Shown here: piece by piece, positions 1 to 15,105 of the stretch
How positions within the stretch are numbered: position 1 is the stretch's first letter
Layout: each line of letters opens with the position of its first letter
Assembly (NCBI GenBank): GCA_012295275.1
Contig: CM022668.1
Span: 4,715,802 to 4,779,801 of the forward strand
DNA: 64,000 bases
Direction: 5' to 3'
DNA from: Chrysomallon squamiferum
Taxonomy: Eukaryota; Mollusca; Gastropoda; Neomphalida; Peltospiridae
Made by a program: the position numbers and the translations under genes
Notes under the pieces: generated by a model
What the model saw: only the letters and a program-made list of their open reading frames with translations
Database searches by the model: none
Told to the model about the DNA's origin: nothing

Positions 1-611
1 AATTTCTTATTTTTTTCTCATTTTGTTTCATATTTTTATGCTATATCTAATTTTAATAACAATTTCTATTTGTTTTTTTATAATTTTATTTGATTTTGAT
101 ACACATTTGTTATTTTATAATTTTCTTTCTTATTATATTAATTACTAATATTAAAGTTATTTCAGGTGTTTTAAAAAAAAAAAAAAAAAAATAGTTTTGA
201 TTTTAATAATAGTTTCTTATTTTAATAACACTTATTCTTATGCTAATTTTTAATTTTAATATCAGTTTCTATCTTTCTAATTATTTTTGATTTTAATAAG
301 ATTTAAAAAAATTAAAAAATCTATTGTAGTGATTCTGGTTTCAATTTGTAATAATTTGTGATTTTAATTTATACTTGGTGACTTTATTTCTAACTTCTCA
401 TTTTAATTATAAATTATAATTTTTCCATTGTAGTTTCTAATGTTAATTGTAAGTTTTAATGCTGGTTTCTAATCTACAGATCTGGGATATGGACAGTGTT
501 ATGATCAGAGAAATACATTTTGGCACTTCTCATTTTAATTATAAATTATAATTTTTCCATTGTAGTTTCTAATGTTAATTGTAAGTTTTAATGCTGGTTT
601 CTAATCAACAG
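1..611 (+). other. 3' part of an intron of the WD-repeat gene
   Basis: AT-rich intronic sequence upstream of the first exon in the window, with a short poly-A run near 172-190 and no open coding segment. Its last 219 bases hold one full and one partial copy of a 132-bp direct repeat (separate entry). It ends in CAG at 609-611, the 3' splice site of the first exon. Confidence 0.7.
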
Positions 612-656
612 ATCTGGGATATGGACAGTGTTATGATCAGAGAAATACATTTTGGT
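393..656 (+). repeat. 132-bp direct duplication covering a 3' splice site and exon start
   Basis: Bases 393-524 and 525-656 are near-identical. Each copy has about 87 nt of intron, the acceptor (CTACAG or CAACAG) and the first 44-45 nt of the exon. The upstream exon copy (from 480) has no donor and hits TAA after the duplicated part, so only the downstream acceptor (612) leads into the full exon. Confidence 0.9.
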
Positions 657-1237
657 TACCCTGTAACTGCCGTCTGCTTTCTGAACTCTCGCAGTGACCT
701 CCTCATTGGAGTCAACAATTATGTCATGTAAGTGTCACGTTTCCATGACAACAGTTTCAAAACCTTTGTTGCATAATGCACAATATGTTCTTTTAGCTTC
801 ATGTATCAACCATGAGAAATTCAAAACCCATATTGCTAAGATTCATGTATTACATTATGCCTGTAACATCATGCAAGTGACTGTTTCCATGACAACAACT
901 ATACAACCTATTTTGCTGCAAAATTCATGCATCATAGCATTGTTAGTTTCATGTATTGATGGCATCAGTTTTAAAACATTTACAATTCATTCATTATATT
1001 ATGCACATTACATTACGTAAGTGCCATCATGTATCCATGACAACAGAAGAGGTAACAGTTTCAAAACCTTGTTGCTACAAATCATGCACTGTGTTATACA
1101 CATTTTATATACATATTTATATATATATATTTTTGTTTTGTTTTTTTGTTTTTTCTGACTGAGTTCACGGCATTTCTGGACTAATTAAATTGATGAGTAG
1201 AAACTATATTATAAGACTGAACATATATATATATATA

Positions 1238-1268
<31 letters not shown>

Positions 1269-1334
1269 TACACAGGTAACTGAGATGAATTGGGTTAGGC
1301 ATCACTCATCTGTATTATATTTTTAATCATAAAT

Positions 1335-1376
<42 letters not shown>

Positions 1377-2589
1377 CTAAACTGAAAGTGGGCTGTTGCA
1401 ATAAAAATTGAGATATTGACATAATCAGACAGAATATATTAAAAGCTTCAGAAATGTATAAATGCTTATAGATACTTTGAAATTGACTGAGTTATGTACA
1501 TTTTAGTTTTGTTAAAAAGTGGTATTTTTCAGAATCATTAATTGAAAAAAAAAAATGGTCCTGAAATCTATAATAACGTTTGCTATTTACAATTCAAAAT
1601 AAAACTAATTTGTTCTAATGGAACATAAAGGTTAACTGCTATTCTTGTTATGAAGCAAAATGGTGTATATTGGGAGAAAATAAAGATGGTAACATCACAT
1701 GAAAAGCAGAAATTGGTAAAAACTTAGTAACATCGTCTGTACCCTGTATTTGTCAATTTTTTATTAATTGGTACAAATAGACAGAGTATTTACAGGTAAT
1801 TATCTCATTTTGCTGTTAATATCTGTTTAAAAAATAAATCAAACAACTTAACCCTAGACCTCTGAGTAACAGAATATTTTATAAATACTTTATACCACTG
1901 ATTAACTTTGAATAATTAATCTCATTTCAAAACACAGATATTTTATATTTATTTAATAAATAGGATGGTTAGCTGTTTGAATTATCTGCCCTTTGACCAG
2001 TTATACAAGTTGGCAAACATTCCAATTGTGGTGAGTATTTTGTATAACTCATTTTCTTCCATATTATACATATACACACATAATTACATAGACATACACA
2101 CACAGGCATATATATATATATATGTAGAAAGAAATGATTCACATAATAATTCAAGATAGAAAATTAATCAATGTGTTCTAGTGATGTCATTAAACAAATG
2201 TTTTACATAAAACAACTGATGATAGAAAATTAATCAACTATAACATTATTTGAAAGATAACATAAAATCTTAGACTGAAGTTGAAGCAGTGTCTAAAACA
2301 GTTTGATATCAAATATGTAGAAAACTGAAACTTTCTCTTAAACTGAAACTGGGAAATGAGTGATGTCTGAAAAAAAAAGTTTATTATTGTAGCTTAACAT
2401 CTGATATTTATTTTTATTTTATTTTATTTTTTTTTTTTTTTTTTATTATTATTATTATTATTTATTTAGGATGATATGAGAGAAATATTCATTTATGATG
2501 ACTATACGTTAGATCCAAGGTGAGCTTTAAAAAACTATTTTATTTGTTTACTTCTTTGTGAATGAATCAGTAAGTGAATGAATGAATAA

Positions 2590-2645
<56 letters not shown>

Positions 2646-2984
2646 ACAAAAAAAAAAAAATAATAATAAATAAATAAATAAATAAATAAAATAAAGGCAC
2701 ATTTGTAAAATATTTATCATCATCATCCTCCTCCTCCTCATCATCATCATTATTTCCAGGAGCAATATTTTTGCCATAGTTCCTGAGCCACTGGAAGTGA
2801 GCAGACAAAAGATAAGCGTGAGAAAGGTTGTTTATCTGTGGAAGAAGCAGAGAGAGAGTGAAAGAAAACTGATAAACGTGGGCCGGTCTTTCAAAACCAT
2901 CGTCCAGCAGATGATAATACAGAGAACCCTGAAAAAGGAAAGTACGTTCAGCTGTCTGTCATTTTGTTTTGAATAGGAAAATCA

Positions 2985-3035
<51 letters not shown>

Positions 3036-5652
3036 AATATGTATCTGTCTTTGTCTGTGGGTATGTGTATCTGTATGTCTCTCAATATGTGTGTGTTTTG
3101 TGTGTGTGTGTGAATATGTATTTGTCTTTCTGTGTGTGCATGTCTGTGTGAGAATGTGTGTTCTATGTATATATGTATGTATGTATCCATCCATCCATCC
3201 ATCTATCCATCCATCCATCCATCCATCCATCTATCTATCTATCTATCTGTCTATATGTCTATATATATAAATATATATATAGGGGAAGTGTATGTTTACT
3301 GAATTCCCTCACATCTGACATTCATTGCTCAGTGCAGATGGAATCAATGAAGATCAGTCTAGTTGTAGTTGATAGATGTTAGATGTTCTAAGACCCTTGT
3401 AATGTAAAAGTTTAACTTGTAAACTGCAAGTTTTATGGAGCAATAAAACAAATATCAGCAAAGATTCAGCTTAGGGCCCCTGTGACATACACTGAACCCT
3501 GTCGGTTCTTATAAGGACAGAGTGATTCAATACAGGGAATTCCGAGTATTCTTTGTAAATTCCATTTTCAGTACATAATCTTTCGCCTAATTGAGAGTGC
3601 TGCACCAGAGAATTAGAAAAATAAAAAGGAAGGAAGGAAGGAATAAACATCAATTCAAAATAGCATATTCATTGTGTCAGTTATATTCTCCAGATCCTGA
3701 TATAAGTTGATTGACATTTATGATCACAGCATATCTGACTCTATCAACTTGGAAATCAGTTGAATGTCCATCCTCATCTCTGGCAGTATTTTGAAGCTAT
3801 GGTGTTTGGCTATTTACAGTTATAATCAATAATCTGGATTAGTTGGTACTACTTTCAAAGAGGTGAGAGGGACAGTAGTGATGTCAGGTCTTTGTGGTGC
3901 ACAGTACTGTCTTCTCTGGGACCTCGACTCATAGTCTGTATTTTCAGGTTTGTAAATCTTCATTTACAGATTCAGGCAGAGCACAGTGCTGTTCAGGTTC
4001 ATGTTGATTGTCAGGTTGATTGTCAGGTTGACTGTCAGGTTGACTGTCAGGTTCGGTGTTGTTGTTGTTGTCATCATGATCATGACGTCTCTGCGACAAG
4101 AAGTTTTGTTGTATCTGAACTTTCCACTTCAAATCTGGCTGCAGCTGTATAATCAGCAGCAGATCACACATTTGGGTTGCATGGCCAAATGCCACAACAT
4201 TTCAACTGGTGGTTCAGTATAGGGCACTAGACATAAAAATACACATTTTTTGAATGTGTTGTGAAATTCATGTGCAAAGATCGTGTTCTAACCTACAAAT
4301 ATGTAATATCCTACATATGCACACATACATACCCACCAGCACTACACACCTACAAAAATAGCAAAAAGATATATTTACATGGGCAAAATAAGATTTTTGC
4401 TTACCTTTTTAATATCAGTTGACATTTCGCTATCTTTAATATCACGAAATGCATGATGTCAACCAAGATATCACACAGTTGTGGCAAAACACTTTTCAAA
4501 CAATCAGAGGCAGAGAAATGCCAGAGGTTGAATATATGTACACTCCCCCTATATCTATCAGTATGTGTCTCAGTTTGTGTGTATGTGTGTGCGTGTGCCT
4601 TCATGTAAGTAGATGTGCATGTTTGTATTTACTTGTATGCATACATATTTATATATTTTTGCATGTTTCAAGTTTATTTGTATAAGCACATTATTAGATA
4701 TGTACGTGTGTGTGTGTGTGTTTGTGATTCTGTATGTACATGTGTGTTTATATTAGTAAATATCTATGTATGTTTGTGTAAGTACATATGTATTATTATT
4801 TATGTAGGTATGTAAGTAGATTGGTAGGTAGATCGATGGATAGATATGTATCTAAATATGTGTGTGTAATTTCACATATAACACACACATAGATACATAC
4901 ATATCTGAAGTATAATAGTCTATCTGATTATGTGTCTATTTCAACTTTTAATGCAACAGCCCACTTTTGGTTGTATCATGTGTGTGTGTATGTATGTGTT
5001 CAAATGTACATACGTGTGTGTGAATGAATGTATGTATGTAAATATGTGTATGGATGTATGTAAACATATGAATGTATGCAGTATCGTTATGCATATATGT
5101 GTATGTGTACAATATGTATGTATATTTGCATGTTTGTATATATAGGTTTGTGTGTGTGTGTCTTCATTTGTTTGTTTTGAAATGTATTGATTCTTAAGTT
5201 TGGTAGATAATTAAACATGTACACTTATTTTTTTTAAATCATCTTACTGTAGAAAACAATCAATGCTCCATTCTAACAACAAACAGCAGACTGGAACTGC
5301 ACAGCTCACTCGCTTCACTTGACTTTTCTATTTATCGCCACGACGACGCCAATCAAAACCTGTTTAAAAATTAATAAAGTTTCTCTTTCTTGTTATACAA
5401 CAAACAAAAACCTCTGTTTTGTCTCTTCATTTTATCGTCTTAAATGAAAGATTATCTCTGGAACGTTGACAGCGGCACGTTACACAACGATACGTCGATT
5501 CACGATGACATCTGCCCGTTTACAGGTATCGTTAATTTTGATTATTTCTTTCGCTTTGATTTTTTTTCTGTTTTCAGATAAAGTTAGCAACCTGATGTTT
5601 CTCTACGCTATGCTGGGAGAAGAGGCTGCATTGTCAGCCCTGAAAAACAGAG
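612..5652 (+). CDS. Exons 1-6 of the window: end of the WD beta-propeller and linker
   Basis: Exon 612-727 opens with I-W-D-M-D-S and continues with P-V-T-A-V-C-F and L-L-I-G-V-N-N, the spacing of a WD40 blade (a W-D end, then strands of the next blade). Exon 1964-2030 carries S-C-L-N-Y-L-P-F, exon 2470-2519 I-F-I-Y-D-D-Y-T-L-D-P. Exon 2760-2941 is basic and amphipathic. Exons 5451-5525 and 5578-5652 are both 75 nt, phase 1-1, separated by an intron of only 52 bp (5526-5577). Exon 5451 is supported by phase: the split codon and the reading N-Y-L-W-N-V-D-S-G-T join cleanly on both sides. Introns hold GT, ATCC/ATCT and poly-A tracts (notably 2592-2690, 2984-3270 and 4562-5165). Confidence 0.8.
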
Positions 5653-7147
5653 GTAAAAGTTTTCACTGTGTAAATCTTTGTCTAAGTTCAAGGTAAATTG
5701 TAATTTTTGTTGCAAATGAAATGTTAAATGTTTGTGGAAATGTTACGCGTTTTTTAAAGTAAAGAGTTTGTTTTAATGTAAAAAATGTCAATGGTTGTTT
5801 GTAAAAGTTTCAAAAGATTTACTGTGAGAAAAAATAAAAGAAACAATTGGTAATGTGTTTTATTATTTTATTTTATTTTATTTATTTAGTTTTAATTTGT
5901 TTATTTATTTTATTTAATCTGATTTGTTTGATATTTTTTATTTGTTTGTTGTTTGTTTATTTATACACACACACACACACACACATACACAAAAATATAT
6001 ATATATAAATATATATCATTTTATTTTATTTTTTTTTTGTTTTTATTTTTTTTATTTTATGTTTGTCTTTAAAATTTAAAATATTTAATTATTTGTTTGT
6101 ATTTTTTTTTTATCTTTAACATTTTAAATAAAAAAGGCAAAAATTGTTAATAATAATAATAGGGATAATCAGAAAGGTCAACCTATCAAGAGTACCTTGA
6201 AAAAATGTTCTGTGTGAACAATAACAATACCAAAATAACAATGTATCAAATCATAATGACTTTCTTGTTTACCACAGCTAAAATTACCAAAATTTAGTTT
6301 TCTTGTCAGTTGACATGGTAACAAACAGAAAGCAATGAAAAGAAAAGAAAAAAAAAAAAAAAAAAAAAAAAAAAAACAACAAATAATGATTATGAATCTT
6401 TATTAACTGAATTCTGTCTGTGACTGTAATCATGTCATTATTTCTGATAACTAATTACTTGTCTGTTCATCTGTCTATCTGTCCATCAGTTAATGAGTTT
6501 TGAGATCTGTAGCTCAGTGATAGGACTTCTCTAATATCAATACTAATAACTAATAAAAGGTATCATTGATTGCAAGTTCTGTATCTGCTGGTTTTTTAGC
6601 CTGTTATAGCCATTGTCTAGTTAGTGTAAGGAAAGATACGGTGTGTATTTACCTGTCAGTGGGAAGACACGCATAAGAGATTTCTTGTTGCTAATAAAAA
6701 AAAATGTTTTCTTTCTCTCTGGTTCTTAACTACATGTCAGATTAAAAATGTTTTTGTCAGCCATTACATAAAACAGTTTCTTTCAACTGTTAATTTATCC
6801 ATTCATTCATCCACCCATCCATCCAGTAGCCACAGTTCTATCTATCTATACATTAAAAAATGCCAATAAAAGTGTTTGAAACATTGACTAGTAATTGATA
6901 CTAACCAGAATTCATTTTTTTATTTTCATCTATTTTGTTTAAGATGTCGGACATGTTTGTAAATTTGAAATGAAAACCTTCATAAAAATCTTTAACAGTC
7001 AGTTGACAGTGATTTTAGCTTGTTATATGTAGATGATGGGTTTTTCACTTGAACTTGTTAAAGATAGAAAATGTTTGTGTAAAGTTTCAACAGGTCTTTG
7101 CGTTACAAACTAGTCTGTCAGTTGATGTAATAAAAATAGAAATTTTT

Positions 7148-7201
<54 letters not shown>

Positions 7202-7844
7202 TATGTACATTCACAAACACATATGGATAAATGGATAAATATATAATAAATATAATATGTATTAAAGATAATACAAAGATAATGCATATGGAAGATTTTT
7301 AATATACATACACTAAATTACTAGTGTGTGTTAAAACCCAAGCATTTTCATCATGAGTTCCTAATGGTGACCTCTGACCACATTACTTTATCTTGTAATG
7401 GAATAGCCATTTTAAAAAAAACATTCCCATGGCAACGGATGTTTTTTTGCAGTTTAAGATATTGATTGGATGGAGGTAGATTCTTGATCATTAGTTCTCA
7501 CTAATCATTTGTTTTCAGAATTTCTCTTAGAATGGAGGTTTGTTTTTCTTTTTCTTTTTTCACTATTCATAGAGGCAGACATTTAGAAATTTTGGGTTTG
7601 GTTTTTAATTTTAATTTAAACTTTTTTGACCACATTTTTAAGTACTGGATATATATATACATTCACTGTTAATTGTTTTTGTTTAACTCATCTTCTCTTT
7701 TCATGTTTTTCTTGGGTTTATTTTTTCATGTTTTTTCTTTCTATTCATTCCATTATAATTTCTACAATTTTTCTTCTAACAATTCTTCTTCTTTTATTTT
7801 AATGGTCCTTTCTTCTTTTCTTCTTCATGCTTATCATCAGAAAT

Positions 7845-7885
<41 letters not shown>

Positions 7886-8414
7886 TAATAATGTACTTAT
7901 CAATGGAATCAGCTTTGTTTGTTTTCTGCTGACTAAGCTCATCACAAAATCTTGGTCTAATTTCACCAACCTACACAGACATCTGACACAAGGCCAGTAA
8001 TTATTGAATGAAATCACGCCAGTTACAAGAAACGCACTGAGTATTTTCCCTGCCAGATTAATTAATAATAAAACAGATACTTAATTAGGCTGAACGATTT
8101 TCATACTGGCTTTGTGTAGCAGACGTCATTAACTTGTGACTTTCGTGAGTTGTCCCATGTTTCAAATTTAATTTTAATAAATTATTAGCTGGGGACATTT
8201 GCCAGTACAAAATCATTAATTTGTATCTTAGAGTTAAATAAAAAATAGCTGTGCAAATGTCACAGGTTCAAATCTCTCTTGGGAAAAAAAACTTTACTGT
8301 CAGGCTTGAATGGAATTGTGTTATGAATAACATCACTGGGTCACTTATCATAGGAAACCTTTGAAATATGTGTCTTCTTCTTCTTACATATTATTATTAT
8401 TATTATTATTATTA

Positions 8415-8464
<50 letters not shown>

Positions 8465-10177
8465 TATTTATTTTATTTTTGGATTTTATTGTTATTGTTA
8501 CTACTGTTGTTGTTTATATTATTCTTTTATTATTATTGTTATTATTACTATTATTATTATTACTATTATTATTGTTATTATGATTATGATTATGATTATG
8601 ATTATTATTATTATTATTAAAATCACCCTCATCATAATAAACATTAAGAAATAAACAAAAACGATCACATAAAACAAAATCCTAATTTCGTTTTTGCTTA
8701 AAACACTACTCTTTTCTGTCTGCAGCAACTATGATCAGTGAGTGGACTACAGGGTCTGCATCATTTGTACAACAGCATCTGCAGCAGTTCAAACCTTGTT
8801 TTCACATGAAATCAACGCTGCCGGGAGAAGAGAAAGCAGAGATGTTCAAAGCGCCGAAGAAAACGCCAAAAGAACACATAGAAGAGACGGAGACCGCCAT
8901 ACAGCATGAAGAGCCAAAGCCGAAGAAGAAGCTGAAGATGAAGAAGACTGCAGTGGACGCCAATGAATGTTTGGAGTGCCTCAGCGACGTCCTCGAGAAG
9001 AAGAAAGAAAACCTCGAGTTCAACGTTAATGACCTGCAGAAGAAGAAAGTGTCCATCTTGTCCGACTTGGAGTTTCTCAAGCGGAACAAAGATGGCGTGG
9101 AGGCGGGCATTGAGCACGTGCTGCTCGCGATACGCAAAGAGACAGACTCGGTGAAGCGAGACGTCCTTGAGGCGACCTTCAACAAGCTGACGGAGAAGAG
9201 AGACTCGTACAGGAGCAGCATTCGCTACCTGCAGAAGAAGCAGGTGATCATCGAGAGCAACCTGCACTCGCTGCAGAGGGAGAAACACGAGGTGGACAGC
9301 GACATCGACCTCATCAGCAAGAAGTGTGAGCTGCTGCCCTCCAGGTCTGACATGAGCAGGTCGATGTCGAACATCGCCTCGACAGAAAATCTGCTGAGAA
9401 GTGGATCCTCCATAGCCATGTCAGAGCAGAGGGAAGGGTCAGAGGTCGCAACACCACAGCTGGACGATAAAGATGTGACTGAAGAAGAAAACGAAGAGCA
9501 AGAAGAAGAAGAAGAAGAAAAGAAAAAAGAAGAGGAAGAAGAGAGGAAAGGTATACAGTATTGTCGTCGTGAGTCTGTTTAGAGTGTTAACTGACAACTT
9601 ACGATTGTTAGAAATAGTGTGAAGTGTTATAATAATTAAAAATAGTATCAAATATTATCCTTGACCTTTTATCATCAAAAATAGTATAAAATATTATCCT
9701 TGACCTTTTGTCATTAAAAATAGTATTAAGTATTATCCTTGACCTTTTGTCATTAAAAATAGTATAAAGTATTATCTTGACATCTTATCATTGTTAAAAT
9801 TGATATCAAATATTGATATTTTGTAGTTATTAAAAATAGTAAAAAGTTTTTTCTTAACAACTGATTATTATAGAAACATATAAATCTGTGTTATTTAGAT
9901 AGCTGCGTATTAAAAATAAAAAATAAATCATAATAAAAAAAATTCTTAAAGGAATGTTATTAAGTATTGCCTTTGAGTAACTAGTGTACTATGAAAAAAG
10001 TTAAAATTTGTTTTTTTCTTAACAGCTTTACATAACTGTGAATAACAATTTTAAACATATATAGTTTTTGTCTACAATTAAAATATGAAAAGAATATAAA
10101 TATATTTTACTTTTAGAAAAAAGTATTTCAGAAAAACTTAATGTTAACATTATTATAAAATATTTTATTATCTAAAA

Positions 10178-10221
<44 letters not shown>

Positions 10222-11990
10222 CAATAATAACATTATTATTATTATTATTATTTTAATTTTTTTTGGTTTAAAGATATAAAATATTGTGTTTTCTAAAGAA
10301 CTTTTTGACATTAAGAAAAATAGCATAAATAAATAACTACTATTGAAAAATTAATTATATTTTTTGAAATAACTAATCAGTTATATATATATATATATAT
10401 TTCTAAATGTCTGTCTCTATGAATAGTGAAAACAGAAACATTAAATATATATTTGTAGAATGATTTTGATAAATAATTTACAAAAAAATCAAAAACTGGA
10501 CAGAAAAGAAAGACAAATATATTTATAAATTTATTTATTTATTTAAGACACTGTTCAGGAAATGATCAGAGTGTGTGATGTGTCGCTGTTGCCATGGGAC
10601 CTGTATCTGTTAAACAGAAAGCCTATAGTAGCCCCTGACGGGTACATTCCAAACTCCATAGTTCGTAAGAAAATCAAGTGGAAATCCCCCACCCCACGAC
10701 CCACCCCTACCCCAGCCAGGTGGGAGCCGTTGCCAGTAAGTGGTGTTTTTGAAAAACTAAATCAAACTGTTAACTTTGAATTGCCAGCTAAATATTACTG
10801 ACTTGTATTAATTATTAATTATGTTTTTAATTATTTTCTTTTAATTGTTGATTTTAAATTGTTAACATTTAATTATTAATTATTAGGCGTTAATATTTAA
10901 TTATTTTCTTGTAATTGGTAATTATTAATTATTAATATTTAATTTTATACGTTTAATTGTTAATTATTCATTAATCTTATTAATTATGCACTTTTGATTG
11001 TTAATTATAGTTATTAATATTTAATTAGATATACTTTTAATTGTCAATTATTAGTTACTAATAAATTATTCATATTAATAACTGTTAATTGTTAATTATT
11101 ACTATTTAATTGTACACTTTTAACTGTTAATTGTTAATTATTATTTAATTGTACACTTTTAACTGTTAATTGTTAATTATTAATATTTAATTGTATACTT
11201 TTGACTGTTAATTGTTAATTATTAATATTCAGTTGTATACTTTTGATTGTTGATTGTTAATTATTAATACTTAATTGTACACTTTTAATTGTTAATAATT
11301 AATTTTAAATGTTTATTTCTTGCTAGTTACCAGAGGGAGATGATCTCTGGATATACACACCAGACGATGATGTCAAAACAGTCTCTGATGTAAGAACATT
11401 GCTGTTGTAGTAGAAGTAGTAGTAAATTATAGTAGTAATAACAGTTTAGTAGTAGTAATAGTAGCATTTACATATATTAACAAGAGATACAAATATATTC
11501 ACACAAATTATACATACATACACACACACACAAATTTGAGTAGTTCATTTAAGAACGTGTATGTATGAGAGTGTACACAATGCTGCGAGTAAGTGAAATC
11601 TAACTTATTAAATTATTCACTCAATTTTTCATTGATTGTTCATTGAGCTAATTGAAAAATTCAAACATGGCATCACTTTATTTCCTTTTACTGTTAGTAT
11701 ATTATTGATCAGGCTGTTTGGATGTCTGAGGACCTGCATACTGAATCATTGTTTATGTATTTACATAAGTATCCACATTTATTACAGGTTTCATACTGGC
11801 ACCATGTCAGTTATAGCTTGTGTGTTCACAAAGATGTAGTCAGTTGAATATCAGACTTGACTGATGTCTTTGAAAACACATACAGCACTATGATGTCATA
11901 AAATATTTTGTGTTTATGAAGTTTAAAGAAAGATCTTTCAAAAGCATCTTTAATGTTATGAAGTCATAAATGTTGTTTTTTTGCAGTATT

Positions 11991-12025
<35 letters not shown>

Positions 12026-12408
12026 TTTCCTTATTTATTTTGTTATTAGTGTTATTAAACAAGGTATAAACCTTTTTTTCTTTTTTTTTTTTTTTTTTTT
12101 TTTTTGTTCAAAATTACAAAATTGCAGAAAGTCATGTCTCAACAGAATTTTTTCATTTCAGTGTCCAAACCTATACTGATTCTTGTCTGATGTTTGTGTT
12201 GTGTTTTCAGCTTGTGGGTTCAGATTTTGAGAGCAGTCCTATCATTACACCACTGTCTCCCATTTCTCCAATTGTTGAAGAACCAAAAAAGGAAGAGGAA
12301 GAAGAGACAACCGAAAAGAAAAAGAAAAAATACGATGAGCGTTCGAGATACATATCACGTGAACATTTTTTTTCTTTCATACTTTTTTTTTCTTTGATGA
12401 ACATCTTT

Positions 12409-12447
<39 letters not shown>

Positions 12448-14791
12448 GAATTACAGGTAAATAATAATAATAATAATACTAACAATAACAATTAATAATT
12501 GCTAATATTTAAAAAAAACATCTCTTTTTAAGCTTTTGACATAGAACCAAGGACTGGACCCTCTAAATTGGTAAACAATTTTTATTTATTTATTTTTCAT
12601 TTATCTTTTTAATTACAAAAATTTTAATGAGGAAAAAAACCCACACAAAATAAAACAGTGCTAAATGTTTGGAATCTGATAACATAAATCTGTTTAATAA
12701 AATAATTATAAAATGGATGTACAGTATGTTGTAGAAAACTTTTCATATCCAAAATAGTCAAAGTATTAACTAGAATGAGTGGTTGTATAGTGTGATATGT
12801 TTGTAACTTGAATTTATTTGTAATTGTAACAGGTCTTTGTGTAGTGTAACATTAATTTGTAACATTTACATGTGTTGTAATGTAATATTAATTTGTGTCT
12901 TTTTGTGTAATATTAGTTTCTATTTTACAGTGTAATATTAATTTGTGTTTTATAATGAAATATTAATTTATGTTTTACAGTTTAATATTTGTGTTTTATA
13001 ATGTAATATTAATTTGTGTTATAGTGTAATATTAATTTGTGTTTTACAATGTAATATTAATTTGTGTTTTATAATGTAATATTAATTTGTGTTTTATAGT
13101 GAAACATTAATTTGTGTTTGGTAGTGTAATATTTGTGTTTTATAGTGTAATATTAATTTGTGTTTCTAAAGTGTAATATTTATTTGTGTTTTATAGTGTG
13201 TATATATATGTAAGTATGTATGTATGTATGTGTGTGTGTGTGTGTATGTCTACAAATATATATATATATACATACAGCATCCACTTATGTCACTGATTCG
13301 GAAACTTGCCGCAGAGAAATGGTTTCATGGAGACCAAAACAAAACTCTTCACCTCTCGCTGGAGGAGTTGTTGAAGTTGTTGGCTGTACACGACCGAAAC
13401 CTGCACCGTCAAGTGTGTGATTACATCATAGAGTTCAACAAGTACGTTTTTCTTCTTTCTTTGTGTTATTTAACATCACAGAGTTCAACCAGTACATTTT
13501 TCTTCTTTCTTTGTGTTAACATCATAGAGTTCAACAATTACGTTTTTCTTCTTTCTTTGTGTTATTTAACATCATAGAGTTCAACAATTACGTTTTTCTT
13601 CTTTCTTTGTGTTATTTATCATCATAGAGTTCAACAAGTATGTTTTCTTCTTTCTTTGTGTTATTTATCATCATAGAGTTCAACAAGTATGTTTTTCTTC
13701 TTTCTTTGTGTTATTTATCATCATAGAGTTCAACAAGTATGTTTTTCTTCTTTCTTTGTGTTATTTATCATCATAGAGTTCAACAAGTGTGTTTTTCTTC
13801 TTTCTTTGTGTTATTTAACATTACAGAGTTCAACAAGTACATTTTTCTTCTTTCTTTGTGTTATTTGTTTAACATTACAAAGTTCAACAAGAATGTTTTT
13901 TCTTCTTCATTTGTGGTTTTATTTTATAACATATTGTTTCCTGTTTAAATTTGTATGTTTATTTCTGTTATTTTATTTATTTATATTTTATTTTGTATTA
14001 TATTGTGTGTTATTTAATTTCTTGTATTTTTTATTTTATATTATGTTGTTTGCTGTTTAATTTGTTGTGTGTTTATTCTATTTAATTTAATTTAATTTTT
14101 TATTTCTTATTTCTTATTTATGCCTATATGTATAGCTAAATTTGTGTTTGTATGTGTGTATGTATGTGCGTATGCATGCTCATGTTTACATATCTGTATA
14201 TATGTGTGTATGTTTATGCATACATTTATGTATTAATGCATATCTTTATAATGTGTATTTGTGTGTATGTACAGATAGGTACACATAAAAACATCAGCCA
14301 CACACTCACAAATTTACTTATACGTGTTTTCACATCCACAGACTAAATGCCATCAACCCAAAGTACCGCGACAAGTTTGTGACTGTTTTACGAAAACAGC
14401 TGCACTTGCCAACGCCATTCATGAGGCAGGACTCACTGCGGACACTGAGAGAGTTGGTGGATCGCAACTACCACGACGTTGACGAGCTTGTCAATGCAAT
14501 CCTTCCTTTGCTCTTTGATCCAGATGTGAGTTGCCTGCTGTCTTCTTACAGATCTCACAGACTGATTGTGTCTGACTAATGTAATTGTAACACTTCAAAG
14601 GCAGGACAACATTTCTGTGATGTTTGTTAATTTAAAGGCACCATGTCAGAAATGTTAAAGTCAAAGGCAACATGCTAGCATTGTGTAAATTTGAAGTCAC
14701 TATGTGAACAGTGTAAATTTAAATACAAGGTTTTATATAATTTATTATCTTTATTTTATTTATTATCATTATTATTATTGTTACTATTTAC

Positions 14792-14827
<36 letters not shown>

Positions 14828-15074
14828 TATTATTACTATTATTATTACTAGTGTTATTATTACTATTATTATCACTTTTATTATTATTATTATTACAACT
14901 ACTACTGTTATTATTATTATTATTATTGTTATAATTATTGTTAATTTACTATTATTATTACTACTTATATTATTATAGTTATTATTATTATTATTATTAT
15001 TATTGTTATTATTATTACTATTATTATTATTATTACTATTATTATTTTTATTATTATTATAGTTATTATTATTT

Positions 15075-15105
<31 letters not shown>

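Noticed and set aside
480-524. Upstream exon copy as a genuine exon
   Set aside because: It has an acceptor but no donor and reaches TAA in the duplicated intron sequence.
8802-9288. Minus-strand readings of 139 and 158 codons under exon 7
   Set aside because: Antisense shadows of the coiled-coil exon; the plus strand carries matching splice phases on both sides.
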